Assembly (NCBI GenBank): GCA_964036315.1
Contig: OZ038482.1
Coordinates: forward strand, 13,533,934-13,597,933
DNA: 64,000 bases
Direction: 5' to 3'
Source of the DNA: Acanthosepion esculentum
Taxonomy: Eukaryota > Mollusca > Cephalopoda > Sepiida > Sepiidae
Under the pieces are notes generated by a model that saw nothing but the letters and a program-made list of their open reading frames with translations, did no database searches and was not told the DNA's origin. The translations under genes were made by a program, and so were the position numbers. Shown one piece after another: positions 54,190-63,995 of the stretch. The first letter of the stretch is position 1; every line of letters starts with the position of its first letter.

Positions 54190-55005
54190 TATGTCTTTGT
54201 CTATATTTCTGAGATGATGTATTATGTACAATATTTACAGTATTCGGACTAGTGTCCTCATTTTTGTCGCCATATTTATTACACAAGGACACATGGCACA
54301 GTGAATAAAGGCATTAGTTAGATACAGTGACAGGACACAAAGAGTGTGAGTTCAATACCTGGTTAAGGCAGTGGAGAACTTGGAGAGGGGAATTATCAGG
54401 AGATAACTGATAACTGACATCCATTAGACATGGCACGTGGAACTAGAATAGTTTACTCCAGTGAACGAAATAAAGGGTTCAGTTCGACATTCCAACCACC
54501 TGAAGAAGGTCGGAGCGTACGTCGTAATAAATATGGCGACAAATATGAAGACAATAGCCCGAATAATGTAAATAGTGTACATAATACCTCATCTCAGAAA
54601 TATAGACAGATACTGAAAGACCGAAACGTCGTAATAAATATGGCGACAAAGATGAGGACAATAGCCCGAATAATGTAAATAGTGTATATAATACCTCATC
54701 TCAGAAATATAAACAGATACTGAAAGACCGAAACGTTGTAATAAATATGGCGACAAAGATGAGGACAATAGTCCGAATAATGTAAATAGTGTACATAATA
54801 CCTCATCTCAGAAATATAGACAGATACTGAAAGGCCGAAACGTTGTAATAAATATGACGACAAAGATGAGGACAATAGTCCGAATAATGTAAATAGTGTA
54901 CATAATACCTCATCTCAGAAATATAGACAGATACTGAAAGGCCGAAACGTTGTAAAAAATATGGCGACAAAGATGAGGACAATAGTCAGAATAATGTAAA
55001 TAGGG
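54190..55005 (+). mobile_element. composite tRNA-headed element C1, copy 2
   Basis: Order on the plus strand: an inverted tail unit (54,190-54,285: TATATTTCTGAGATGATG, GGACTAGTGTCCTCAT, GTCGCCATATTTATTAC); a tRNA-like head (54,286-54,365, GGACACATGGCACAGTG and GTGAGTTCAATACC); a body with CACGTGGAACTAGAATAG; CCTGAAGAAGGTCGG at 54,500; then tandem tail units of exactly 107 bp (GTAATAAATA at 54,524, 54,631, 54,738, 54,845 and 54,952). The layout equals copy 1 at 23 kb with a different tail number. No protein is coded. Confidence 0.85.
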
Positions 55006-55559
55006 AAAATATAACTTAACGAAAACAGGCACTCCATTCATTGTTTGTCTTTCTCTGTTTCTGTCTCAGTTTTAGATGAAATCTTGTATTGGCTGACACA
55101 ATTTCTCTTTCCTCGAACACCGAACGTAAAGATGTTAATGAGTGACATCCATCTTTAGAATGCTTCCTTGAAGATTCCTCACTGATGTGTCGGTTTTATG
55201 ATAAACCTAGGCCGACCTTTGAGTTTTGAAGTTTCAATCTCGCCCACACTCAACAACCCACTCATTAACAGAAAACGTAATCTAAGATCCGGCGCCATCA
55301 CGTTGCCACCTGGCTCTATCATCAAATTAACACTTTTGGGGAAAAGAGTCGTCCATTTCTACACATTAGGTAGTGTCAAAACTGCGTCTGGCTAAAAAAA
55401 TTCTATTTATTAATTAGAGTTTCGTTATTTTCTTTCAGACTTTTCCGTTGATATTGCAAAAGACGTATAGGGTGCTCTGAGTTCTTGGCGAATGAATATT
55501 CTTCAGAATGAAGATAATTTCTATTTAAACTCTAAAAGAGATCATACTTATAAAGGGCG
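55006..55559. other. spacer, nothing recognised
   Basis: A 65-codon frame at 55,198-55,395 (less AT-rich, GGCGCCATCACGTTGCC) has no recognised relatives. No repeats seen. Confidence 0.35.
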
Positions 55560-56035
55560 GGAAAACCTGGGATTAAATTCAGAAGAAAGTTTGTTTGGTT
55601 TAACGGAATATCAACCTCAGTATGTTATTTAATGCCGACAATATTTTTAGGATAGATTCGGATGAATAGAATATGTATTCTTTGGTTTAGATTGGTTTGG
55701 TTTATTTTGTTTTACGGCATATTAACGTCAATTTCAGGTTATTTAATGCCGACAACATTTTTTATTGCTGGTAATATATTATTTTGTCAAAAATCTGTTT
55801 CTGGTAATATTTTTCCTTCAAAATTGTATTTCTGGTAATAATTTTTTTCAAAAAAGCATTGCTGGTAATAGTTAACTATTTGCTCATAGCTGGAACCCTA
55901 ACAGGTGCTATCACCCCGGGTCAGGTTGGACCTGGGAACACCATCAATTAAGAAGTGGTTCCACGCCCCTCAAAACCTCCTGATCAGTGGCCTTGCTGCT
56001 GGATGTAGTTTAACGTCTTACCCAGGACGCGAATC
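55560..56035 (-). repeat. family R1 copy 2, also right arm of the inverted pair
   Basis: On the minus strand it has the R1 order: GACGTTAAACTACATCC, CCACTGATCAGGAGG, CCCGGGGTGATAGCACC, AACAATG-type AT-rich units, then GTTGTCGGCATTAAATAACC and the 190 bp shared with 53,440-53,640. Together with 53,275-53,640 it forms an inverted pair around about 2 kb that contains composite element C1 copy 2. Confidence 0.8.
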
Positions 56036-56117
56036 CATCAATGTTGTCACGCTTAAAATAGTTTCAAAGACTTGTACAAAAAATATTTAACGAAGAATTG
56101 AAACTACCCAGAAGAAT

Positions 56118-56710
56118 TGTAATGGTAATACTAATATAAGTTTCTTTATAAGGAAACATTTGACATTCTTTGATTAAGCAGTCAGTGCCACTCAAGTTAC
56201 GCTATTCTTGATTCACTAGCCATTGGGCTGGGATGAAAGTGTAGTAACTGTTCTTCTAATCTCTAATGGTAATGGAAATATTAACTGTTTCTTTATAAGC
56301 AAATATTCGTCATTACTTGACCGAGCAGCCATTTCCACTCGGGTTACGCTATTCTTCATTCACTGGGCTGTGATCAGAGTGTAGCATCAGTTTTCTCCTT
56401 CTCTAATGGTAATGATAATAGTATCGGTTTGTTTATGAGGAAACATTCAGCATTCACTGACCGAGCAGCCAGTGCTACTCGCGTTACGCTTTTCTTCATG
56501 CACTCGCCATTGGGCTGGGATGAAAGTGCAGTAACTGTACTCTTAATATCTAATGGTAATGGAAATATTTGCCATTTCTTTATAAGGAAATATTCGTCAT
56601 TACCTGACTCGAGTTACGCTATTCTTCATTCACTGGCCATTGGGAGTGTAGCATCTGTTCTCCTAATCTCTAATGGTAGTAGAAATATTAACCGAGCAAT
56701 CAATTTTACC
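56118..56710. repeat. diverged minisatellite, ~140-bp units in alternating types
   Basis: Four units are marked by GTTACGCT at 56,196, 56,343, 56,483 and 56,613. Units 1 and 3 share GCCATTGGGCTGGGATGAAAG and CAGTAACTGT or TAGTAACTGT. Units 2 and 4 share AGTGTAGCATC and TCTCC. The alternation implies a dimeric unit of about 280 bp that duplicated once and then diverged. A 96-codon frame crosses it but is not conserved between units. Confidence 0.85.
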
Positions 56711-57880
56711 TACGGTTGAAATTCATGAAATCTTTTTTTTAAAAATAATTTTCCAGAAAAATATGTTTATCGAATCCATTGTCATCCCAGATTCTGGTAT
56801 TGATGTCAGTTTCCTTCCTCATCTTTTATTTAAAGTGCTGTGGAATGTCTGAATCTTGATTACGTCATTATTTTCTCTTCGATTTTCATGTACTCACCAT
56901 CTTAGTTGTTGCTGCTGTTAAAAAGTTCTCAACTGATGTGATTTCTTTTATTTGGCACAGTTCTTTGTTTCTGACTTTGTAGCGATAGTCAACGGAGTTA
57001 GAAGAGGAATGAGACTCGCTAAAACCTACACTCCAATTCCAGATCATAGTTTCTCTCTTGAAATGGTTAATCTTGAGTTCTATGTCTTAGATCAAAGACA
57101 CATATTGTCATTTGATATCGAATAAAAGGCACCAAATGTGAAAACACAACATATCAAATAAATTTATATTATAGAAAAGACCTGAATTTGAACTTGTAGT
57201 AAAGACAAACTTTAAAAGTAAAAATCAGAAATCTCCCGACAGAAGAGAAAAATAAAATAAAATTCTATCGGAGTTTCAAATTGAAACAGATATACGAAAT
57301 CAAGACGGGAGACCACTGTTAACAGTGAATGTTTGAAAAAGAAAGTATTTTGCATGCCTATTAAAAGAAACCAAACATGGTTTTCATCTTATTCCTACAT
57401 CTGCTAATTCATAGTATTGTAAAATGAAATATGTTCTGAGAGGAGATGATTTTAAAAACGTTAGATAAGTTATAGTAATCTTTTACAGGTGTTCAAACTT
57501 TTCAAGTCAACGAGAATTGATCACGACGTTTAAGGAGCGATAACTGAACAGGAAGATAAAAAGCGGAACCACAAATTTGAAAAGACTTTCTTTTTCTTGG
57601 TAAAATATTGGGCCGAGTTGTCATCCGATTAAGTAGGATTAGTCTTTTTAATCTTTATTTGTTTTATGTATGACGTTTCAGATGGTTAGGACTCCAATCT
57701 TGAGTTGAAGTTTTTGACACTTCTCTCAAGATCATTCAAACACATTTAGAGATCAGTCGAATGACTTCGGCACTTTGCAAAATGCATTTATCTATCACAG
57801 TACCCGTCAAAACTGGTGGGATATTGACTTCGTATTCCTACTTAGAATGAGAGTATCAATGCAATCTGCCAAGGATCAAA
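56711..57880. other. AT-rich spacer, nothing recognised
   Basis: About 1.2 kb with no frame above 60 codons and no repeat unit that I can see. Confidence 0.4.
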
Positions 57881-58216
57881 GTGTCGTTTTCCGAACTTTC
57901 TGATCAGTGTAATATCTGTGCGCAACATAAAAACTTTTACAGACGCGCATATGACAATCGAGTGCCTATCCATTCAGTTTTACGCAACAGTAGAATTGGG
58001 AAGAGCAAGGGTTTGAAAGTAGGAGGAGGAGGAGGAGGAGGGAATGATAGAAAGAAGGGAAAAATATGCAGGCTAAGAAAAGAAAAGCAGATGATAGAAA
58101 GTGGGGAAGGGATTGAGATGAAAGAAAAAGACAGAAACTTCTGTTGAGTCTTATTACATCATGATTAGTTTATTGAAGCGTGACGCGCAATTTATTTTAG
58201 TAGATGATACAGTATT
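57881..58216. other. short frame with GGA run, unknown
   Basis: An 88-codon plus-strand frame at 57,881-58,147 includes a (GGA)n run and Lys/Glu-rich purine sequence. No family recognised. Likely chance. Confidence 0.25.
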
Positions 58217-58218
58217 AA

Positions 58219-58262
<44 letters not shown>

Positions 58263-58419
58263 AGATAGAATAGTTGAAGTGATTAGATATTTTCTTTTAT
58301 TCATTTTTATGGTATGTTAAATCAAGATTTAGCCAACATCGGTGCCAATTAATCTGCTAAATGGTTGAACATCTCCTCGGAACAGAACTTTTCTTTCTTT
58401 CTTTCTTTCTCAGTCTGTT

Positions 58420-58467
<48 letters not shown>

Positions 58468-58468
58468 C
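58217..58468. repeat. (ATCT)n arrays with shared flank, copy 2
   Basis: Two ATCT arrays (58,217-58,262 and about 58,421-58,468) around a segment at 58,262-58,385 that matches 6,035-6,165 closely (AGATAGAATAGTTGAAGTG, CCAATTAATC), followed by a short TTTC run and CAGTCTGTTT. This is a second member of the (ATCT)n-bearing repeat. Confidence 0.85.
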
Positions 58469-59400
58469 TAAGTCTAACTTTGTCTGGCAACAGGCAAATA
58501 GGTAGGGAATAAGAGGTTATAAAGATTATGTAGCGGTTTGGTCCGAAGAGGTGCGAGATGGTTTGTAGTGAAAATTTCAATTTGATATTTCTTTTTCTTA
58601 ATTGAGTTCAAACTCCGATCACAGGGGGCAAGTGACTGAATGACATGTGATATTTTTTTAATAACAGGCGCTGGCTTATCTTTCTTCTTTGACAATAATG
58701 CAATCAACTGCTCTATACAAAATTACGTTGTTGTAATTTTGACACGTCTTCATATTGTTCAACTCTCACTATCTGTCACAGTTGAATATTGTTGAGAAAT
58801 GCGTATCAAATTTCTGTCACGAGTCACTTGCCACTACCGGAAGTTGAATAACGAATACTAATATTAATTAGCCGGCGGTGTCCCTGCTACTTCCAATGTG
58901 CAGGGGTATTGTAGATTTTCAGTTAATAGTCTCAGCACGAGCAAAACGTTTCTATCTAATTCCAAAACTTTCTACAATTTGCTTTAAGAAAAGCTGCATT
59001 ACATTTCGTCACGCTATCTCGTTCTCCATTTATCTTTTCCGTATATTCATTAATACAAAAGAAATCCAGACATAGATGTGTATTACTCCACCTTGCCTAT
59101 GTAAAAAATAAGCAAATACTTCAAATTCACGAGGCCCTCTATATAAAAAGCAACCAACCTTAAAACCTCAACAAAATTTATTACAGGTCTAGCAACAAAG
59201 TTTTGAAATGCATTCGACCAACAATAAACGCTATTTTGCATTTCTAGAATTTCAGGTTACCATCTTGCATTGAGAATCTAGTTTTGAAAAAAACAAAAAA
59301 AACACAAAAAGCACCATCGCTACAATTGATAAATTTCAAATAGTTACAACAGCGCGTTCACCCGAGCGTATTTTTAAAAAATCACCATCAAAATAATTAC
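58469..59400. other. spacer, nothing recognised
   Basis: About 930 bp. Short frames at 58,474-58,707 (minus) and 58,878-59,075 (plus) match no family I know. Confidence 0.35.
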
Positions 59401-59439
59401 AGTCACAATACGTTTGTCTTTGCAATACACCCCTGAAGA

Positions 59440-59610
59440 TGATCTCGGAGGAGATCGAAAGTACTTGGGTTAATAAAAACTACGCCGCCTTTCTAGATGA
59501 ATTTCATCTTAACATCATGAAGCTAATTAGAGAAGCAGAAAGGATTATTATAAAAATAACCAGGTATAATGTCTATATTATTTAATGAAACATTTTAGAT
59601 GAACATATAC

Positions 59611-59616
<6 letters not shown>
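59440..59616 (+). repeat. inverted-pair left arm with CTGAAGA...GAAA motif
   Basis: CCTGAAGATGATCTCGGAGG then AGATCGAAAGTACTTGG forms CTGAAGA, a 6-bp stem GATCTC/GAGATC and GAAA, followed by TTAATAAAAACTACGCC. The 175-bp segment recurs inverted and more diverged at 61,709-61,893, enclosing the TA arrays, two hairpins and transposon T2. It resembles a Penelope 3' end. Confidence 0.7.
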
Positions 59617-59682
<66 letters not shown>

Positions 59683-59691
59683 TATATATAT
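59614..59691. repeat. (TA)n microsatellite
   Basis: About 38 TA units with one GATA near the end, directly left of the hairpin at 59,693. Confidence 0.95.
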
Positions 59692-59692
59692 G

Positions 59693-59782
59693 ACTATGAA
59701 CCTAAAGAGCCAGACCAGCGTACTCTGACGATCCGCGAAGGTGAAACCTACGTAGGTTTGCCTGGCTCTTTAGGTTCATAGT
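59693..59782. repeat. hairpin, 21-bp perfect arms
   Basis: ACTATGAACCTAAAGAGCCA(G) at 59,693-59,713 pairs with its exact complement at 59,762-59,782. The 48-base interior is GC-richer and contains AAACCTACGTAGGTTT, a second inner palindrome. Non-coding; adjacent to (TA)n. Confidence 0.9.
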
Positions 59783-60030
59783 TAGATTTGCTCTACTTAG
59801 TGTATTGAGCACTTTACTTAGTAACATTTGCTTTACTCGCTTTGGAGGGTTTTTCTTTTCTTTGGACTCTGAGCTTGGATTCTGGACGATTGTGTTCGCC
59901 TAAATTACATATTCTTCGTTCTTTATTTTTGGGCCCTTATTTTTCCCAGGGCATTGTTTTGTTCAATTACAAGCCAAAATAACTAAGGTTTTTCCAAACG
60001 AGTATAACTATTTATATTTATATTATCAAT

Positions 60031-60032
<2 letters not shown>

Positions 60033-60114
<82 letters not shown>
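60033..60114. repeat. (TA)n microsatellite
   Basis: About 40 TA units. Confidence 0.95.
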
Positions 60115-60116
<2 letters not shown>

Positions 60117-60211
60117 AAATGAGACCGAATAGAATCCAATTATGACATTCAATTTCAATTTAAAAGAGGGCTCAATAAAAAAATTTAAAAATCTTTTATT
60201 TTAGGATATGA

Positions 60212-60370
60212 CATTAAAACATGTAACAAACGCTACTCGAATGCAATCATATTTTGATGTGTACTAACACATTTCATCAGGCATTAGTAATTAGTTTCTA
60301 ACGTCAGATGAGATGTGTTAGTATAAATCAAAACATGATTGCATTTTTCTAGCATTTTAAAATGTTTTTG

Positions 60371-60372
<2 letters not shown>
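60212..60372. repeat. imperfect hairpin, ~65-bp arms
   Basis: The left arm (AAAACATGTAACAAACG, ATGCAATCATATTTTGATG, TACTAACACATTTCATCAGG) pairs with the right arm at 60,303-60,369 (CAGATGAGATGTGTTAGTA, CAAAACATGATTGCATTT). Mismatches are scattered. TA arrays lie on both sides. Confidence 0.8.

Positions 60373-60375
<3 letters not shown>

Positions 60376-60422
<47 letters not shown>
60376..60422. repeat. (TA)n microsatellite
   Basis: TA array ending in the TA target duplication of transposon T2. Confidence 0.95.
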
Positions 60423-60424
<2 letters not shown>

Positions 60425-61687
60425 AGGGTTGGACAAAATAATTAAAACTCTTGTTAACTTCAAAGAAAATTTATTTAATATGGAGTTGGTCCTCCTTTAC
60501 CCTCACATACAGCTTTATTACGTCTAGGAATGGAATCATACAGCTTCCTGACTTCATCCAGAGGAATTTTTAACCATTCTTCCATTAAAACCTTCTCCAG
60601 CTCTTTACGACACCACGGTGGAGGATAGCAGCTCCTAACTTGTTGCTCCTAAATCCACCACAAATGTTCAATAATATTGATATCTGGAGATTGGGGAGGC
60701 CACTCCATGTGTTCTAGCTCACTTTCATGCTCTTCATACCAATTCTTAACCACTCGAGCGGTTTGTATTGGAGCATTATCGTTTTGGAAGATACAGTCGC
60801 CATCAGGGAATAAAGTCTGGGCCATTTAATGAACATGATCTCCCAAAATGTTCAGGTAATCTTTGCTGTCGATTTTACCATGCAGGGCAACTATTGAACC
60901 GAGACACTTCCATGATATGGCGGTCCAAACTATCACTGATCCATCTCCATACTTCACTGTTGGAAGAAGGCAGTCAGGGTTGTAAGCTTCTTTGGGCTGC
61001 CTCCACACATAAACTCGCCCTGAAGTTGAGAAAAGAGAAAAACTGGACTCAGCTGGGAATGATTTGCTTCCATTGATCTGTAGACCAGGCATTGATCTCT
61101 GCACCACTTCAACCTCTTATGAATGTTGTGAGTGGAGAGAAGAGGTTTCCTTACGGCGGCTCTTCTATGATATTCAGGTTTATGGAGCTCACGACGACCA
61201 ATTTTCGTAGAAAGTGGACTTTTTAGATGATTATTCAACTCAGCAGTCACTTTGGCCGCAGTAGTCCAATGATTTTCTTGCCACATTGCATTTCAATGAA
61301 CGTCGGTCCCCGTCAGTAAATTTGCAAGTCTGGCCCGAATTGCTACGGTTGCTTGAAGTTTTTCCCTATTTCTCGAATTGCATCATAGTTCTTGATATGG
61401 TAGCTCTTCAAAAACCAAACATTTCAGCAACCTTATTGATCGAGGTTATTGCCATGCGAGCTCCAATAATTTGACCTTTTTCGAACTCGGAGAGGTCACG
61501 CATTTAGCTTAAATTTTACTAAATTCTAAAAATAAATAAGACAAAGACAGTAAATTAGATAAATAAACGTATTTACAATAGATATAACCTGCAATTACGA
61601 AGTTTTAGTTAAAGTTCTTAATATAATAGGTCTTTGAAATATAGGAGTGGAATTTGCACCTGTTCCAATTATTTTGTCTAACCCCTG
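60423..61687 (-). mobile_element. complete Tc1-like transposon T2 with TA duplication
   Basis: 1,265 bp between CAAGGGTTGGACAAAATAAT and the reverse complement of its partner (CAGGGGTTAGACAAAATAAT), with TA on both sides. Its length is normal for Tc1. Its transposase lies on the minus strand and is broken. A terminal fragment of the same family is at 13,093-13,282. Confidence 0.95.
60490..61510 (-). pseudogene. Tc1 transposase of T2, inactive
   Basis: Minus-strand pieces: the DNA-binding region near 61,250-61,500; HRRAAVRKPLLSTHNIHKRL and KWCRDQ; then SFPAESSFSLFSTSGRVYVW, GDGSVIVWTAISWKCLG and ALHGKIDSKDYLNIL; IFQNDNAPIQTARVV; and EWPPQSPDINIIEHLW. The first catalytic Asp (usual FSDES) is Ala in FPAES. 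The second Asp (QNDNAP) and the final Glu (IIEHLW) remain, so the triad is DD34E with its first position lost. Frameshifts near 60,825 and 61,110 and a stop after the last motif also inactivate it. Confidence 0.92.
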
Positions 61688-61708
61688 TATATTTATATAT
61701 ATATATAT

Positions 61709-61893
61709 ATATATTAGCAGCATATATTCATTTAAAAATGTTTCATTAAATAATATAGACATATTACGTCTATTCATTTTATAATAATCCTTTCGAGTTC
61801 TCCAATTATCTTCTTGATATCAAGTTGAAATTCATCAAGGAAGGCGCCGTAGTTTTTGTTAACCTAATTACTTTCGATGTCCTCCAAAATCGA
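61709..61893 (-). repeat. inverted-pair right arm
   Basis: Reverse complement of 59,440-59,616 with about one difference per 8-10 bases: TTTCATTAAATAATATAGAC, ATAATAATCCTTTC, GAAATTCATC and GGCGCCGTAGTTTTTGTTAA are all shared. The CTGAAGA...GAAA part is decayed here. Confidence 0.75.
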
Positions 61894-62197
61894 TTTCTAA
61901 TTGCAGTTGGCCTATAGAAAACTTAAAATATCTTTATTGTTGAGAAAATATATGGGTGAGTCATCAGCAGAAAACGAGTTAATTCAAATGTTAAAAATAT
62001 ATAAACAAATCGACACACGTTTAATTTAAAAAAAGAAACTAGCTTACATAAAAATTAATTTTAGCAGTGAAAGCCATTTTAAAAGCTCTCGAAATAAATG
62101 TTTTTTCTCGAGTTTAATACAGAACAGGATATGTTGGAAACCAGCATAATTTCAGGGGTTCGTATTATGGATGAAGGCATATTATACATGAGGATTT
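61894..62197. other. AT-rich spacer, nothing recognised
   Basis: No repeat unit or frame supported. Confidence 0.35.
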
Positions 62198-62650
62198 ACG
62201 ATATTTATAGTCGGACTGATGTCCTCATCTTTATTGTTATCGTCACAGCATTTTGGCTGAGATACCTTTTTCAGGTGCTATTATTTACTCTCGTCTTCCC
62301 ATTGAGTCGAGATGAGACAGAAGACCGGGTTGAATGTGGGAACCTGAGCGCGTACACTCGGACCAAGGGCAAAAACTGCCCATCCCCCGCAACCGTCGGT
62401 TGTGCTGGCCTCAGTAGCGACTACCGATTCGCCCTCTCTAGTGTAATAGGGGTGGGTGCAGCCTTGCGAATCTGTTCCCCGGGACCTGGCACCTCACAGT
62501 ATTAAATTTCCCCAGTTGTGTCTCTGTCCGCAGACCAGAGCCACAACTGAGTCGCACACTGACCGAAGACAGAGACGCAACTGAGAGATGACAATCTCTT
62601 CCCCATCCCGGCATGGGCCGCGGAAAGCGCGCTTATTGATCCGGGTAAGC
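62198..62650 (-). repeat. C1-type tail joined to a GC-rich structured block
   Basis: The minus-strand reading of 62,198-62,290 is a C1-type tail (CACCTGAAAAAGG, CAATAAAGATGAGGACATCAG). Upstream of it, at 62,300-62,650, lies a block much richer in GC than the window, with strong stems: GTTGTGTCTCTGTC at about 62,515 against GACAGAGACGCAAC at 62,570, GGGCA/TGCCC near 62,385, and CAACCG/CGGTTG near 62,390-62,402. TTCAACCCGGTCTTC on the minus strand is weakly B-box-like. It may be a different head on the same tail. A 135-codon plus-strand frame across it is not convincing. Confidence 0.5.
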
Positions 62651-62844
62651 CTTTGGGAATATCGAACTGAAACTTTTATTCAATCTACGATGTTAGAATA
62701 TTACTTTTTTAGTACTACTCAATTATTGAGTCCTGTTTCCAATGATTATCCGGCCTGGGGATTAGACCTGCAATTACTATATGCTAGCGAATGGGGCAAG
62801 CACTGAAAAAAAGTACTACACGAGATATTCGTAGAAATAGTGGA

Positions 62845-63050
62845 ACGAGAACAATCTACCCCAGTAGATTAAATTCAGTTTACTTCGAAATTCCTTGAAC
62901 GTCGCCCATATTGACAGTCACCTGAAGAAGGCCAGTGATCAAAACGGCTGAAACGTTCTGATAATAAGAACAAAGATGAAGACAGTTAACCGAATGTAGA
63001 TAATTAACTCCTCATCCCGGAAATTCAGACAGAATAAACACCAATTTTGA
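62845..63050 (+). repeat. composite element C1, headless copy 3
   Basis: Body with GTGGAACGAGAACAATCTAC and TTCGAAATTCCTTGAACG, CACCTGAAGAAGGCCAG, then one tail unit with GGCTGAAACGTTCTG and AAAGATGAAGACAG, ending CGGAAATTCAGACAGA. The tRNA-like head and the inverted upstream unit are absent. Confidence 0.75.
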
Positions 63051-63063
63051 CAATTTAAAAACC

Positions 63064-63605
63064 GTCCTGGGTATGACGATAAACTACGTCCAACAGCAAG
63101 GCCTCTGATCAGGAGGTTTTGAGAAGCGTGGAACAAACTCTTAATTGCTGGTGTTCCCAGGTGTACCCTGACCCAGAGTGGTAGCACCTGTTAGGGTCCC
63201 AGCTATGGGCAAATAGTTAACCCCAAACTAGGGTTAAATCACTATGGAAGTGTAGAAATAGGTTTTGGTAACAGCAATAAAAATTTTGTAAAAGGTTATT
63301 TTCAGCAGTGAATTTTTAAAGGAAAAATTATTACCAAAAATTATTACCAGCGGTACATTGTTACCAGCAATACATTTTTGAAGGAAATAATTATTACCAG
63401 CGGTACATTGTTACCAGCAATACATTTTTGAAGGAAATAATTATTACCAGCGGTACATTGTTACCAGCAATACATTTTTGAGGGAAGAAAAATTTTACCA
63501 GCAATGCATTTTTTAAGAAAAGAGATATTAACAGCAATAAAAATCATGTCGGTATTAAATAACCTATCGAGGTCGATATGACGTAAAACAAAACAAAGCA
63601 ACCCA
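63064..63605 (+). repeat. family R1 copy 3 with 50-bp internal tandem units
   Basis: Same order as copy 1 at 7,777: GACGATAAACTACGTCC, CTCTGATCAGGAGGTTTTGA, GTACCCTGACCCAGAGTGG, GGGTCCCAGCTATGGGCAAA. The AT-rich part is extended by a 50-bp tandem unit (TTACCAGCAATACATTTTTG, AAGGAAATAATTATTACC, AGCGGTACATTG) repeated about three times at 63,340-63,480. It ends GTCGGTATTAAATAACC and ACGTAAAACAAAACAAAGCA. Confidence 0.85.
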
Positions 63606-63928
63606 AACAATTTAAAAAAGAAATGTCGACTGATTTGACTTCAGGCTCGGGGTGTTGTACTTAGTAGAGCAGCCACCACACTGCGATCTATTGAGACTAA
63701 GCCCTCGACCGACTCGATTCGTCTTCCTCGAGGGACGACAAACGCGTCGACACTTGTTCAAACCAGTAAAAGACAGGAAAACAACACAGTTAAATTTAGA
63801 TGCTTCGACGTAGAGTTAACTTGCTGGTATGATTGCTGTTGACAAGTGAATTCAATCCTGTCTATGTGCCCCATGTCTTTCGTCTTGTACTCAAACTAAA
63901 CCTAATCTTAATAAATAGCGTGGTTTGC

Positions 63929-63930
<2 letters not shown>
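63606..63930. other. spacer, nothing recognised
   Basis: Moderate GC content with several CG dinucleotides (GACTCGATTCGTCTTCC, ACGCGTCGAC). No gene or RNA is recognised. Confidence 0.35.

Positions 63931-63933
<3 letters not shown>

Positions 63934-63993
<60 letters not shown>
63934..63993. repeat. (GA)n microsatellite at the window edge
   Basis: About 29 GA units, ending GTGTGTTT at the end of the window. Confidence 0.95.

Positions 63994-63995
<2 letters not shown>

Noticed and set aside
62098..62505. 135-codon plus-strand protein gene
   Set aside because: It runs through a repeat tail and a structured GC-rich block on the opposite strand; no domain or signal seen.
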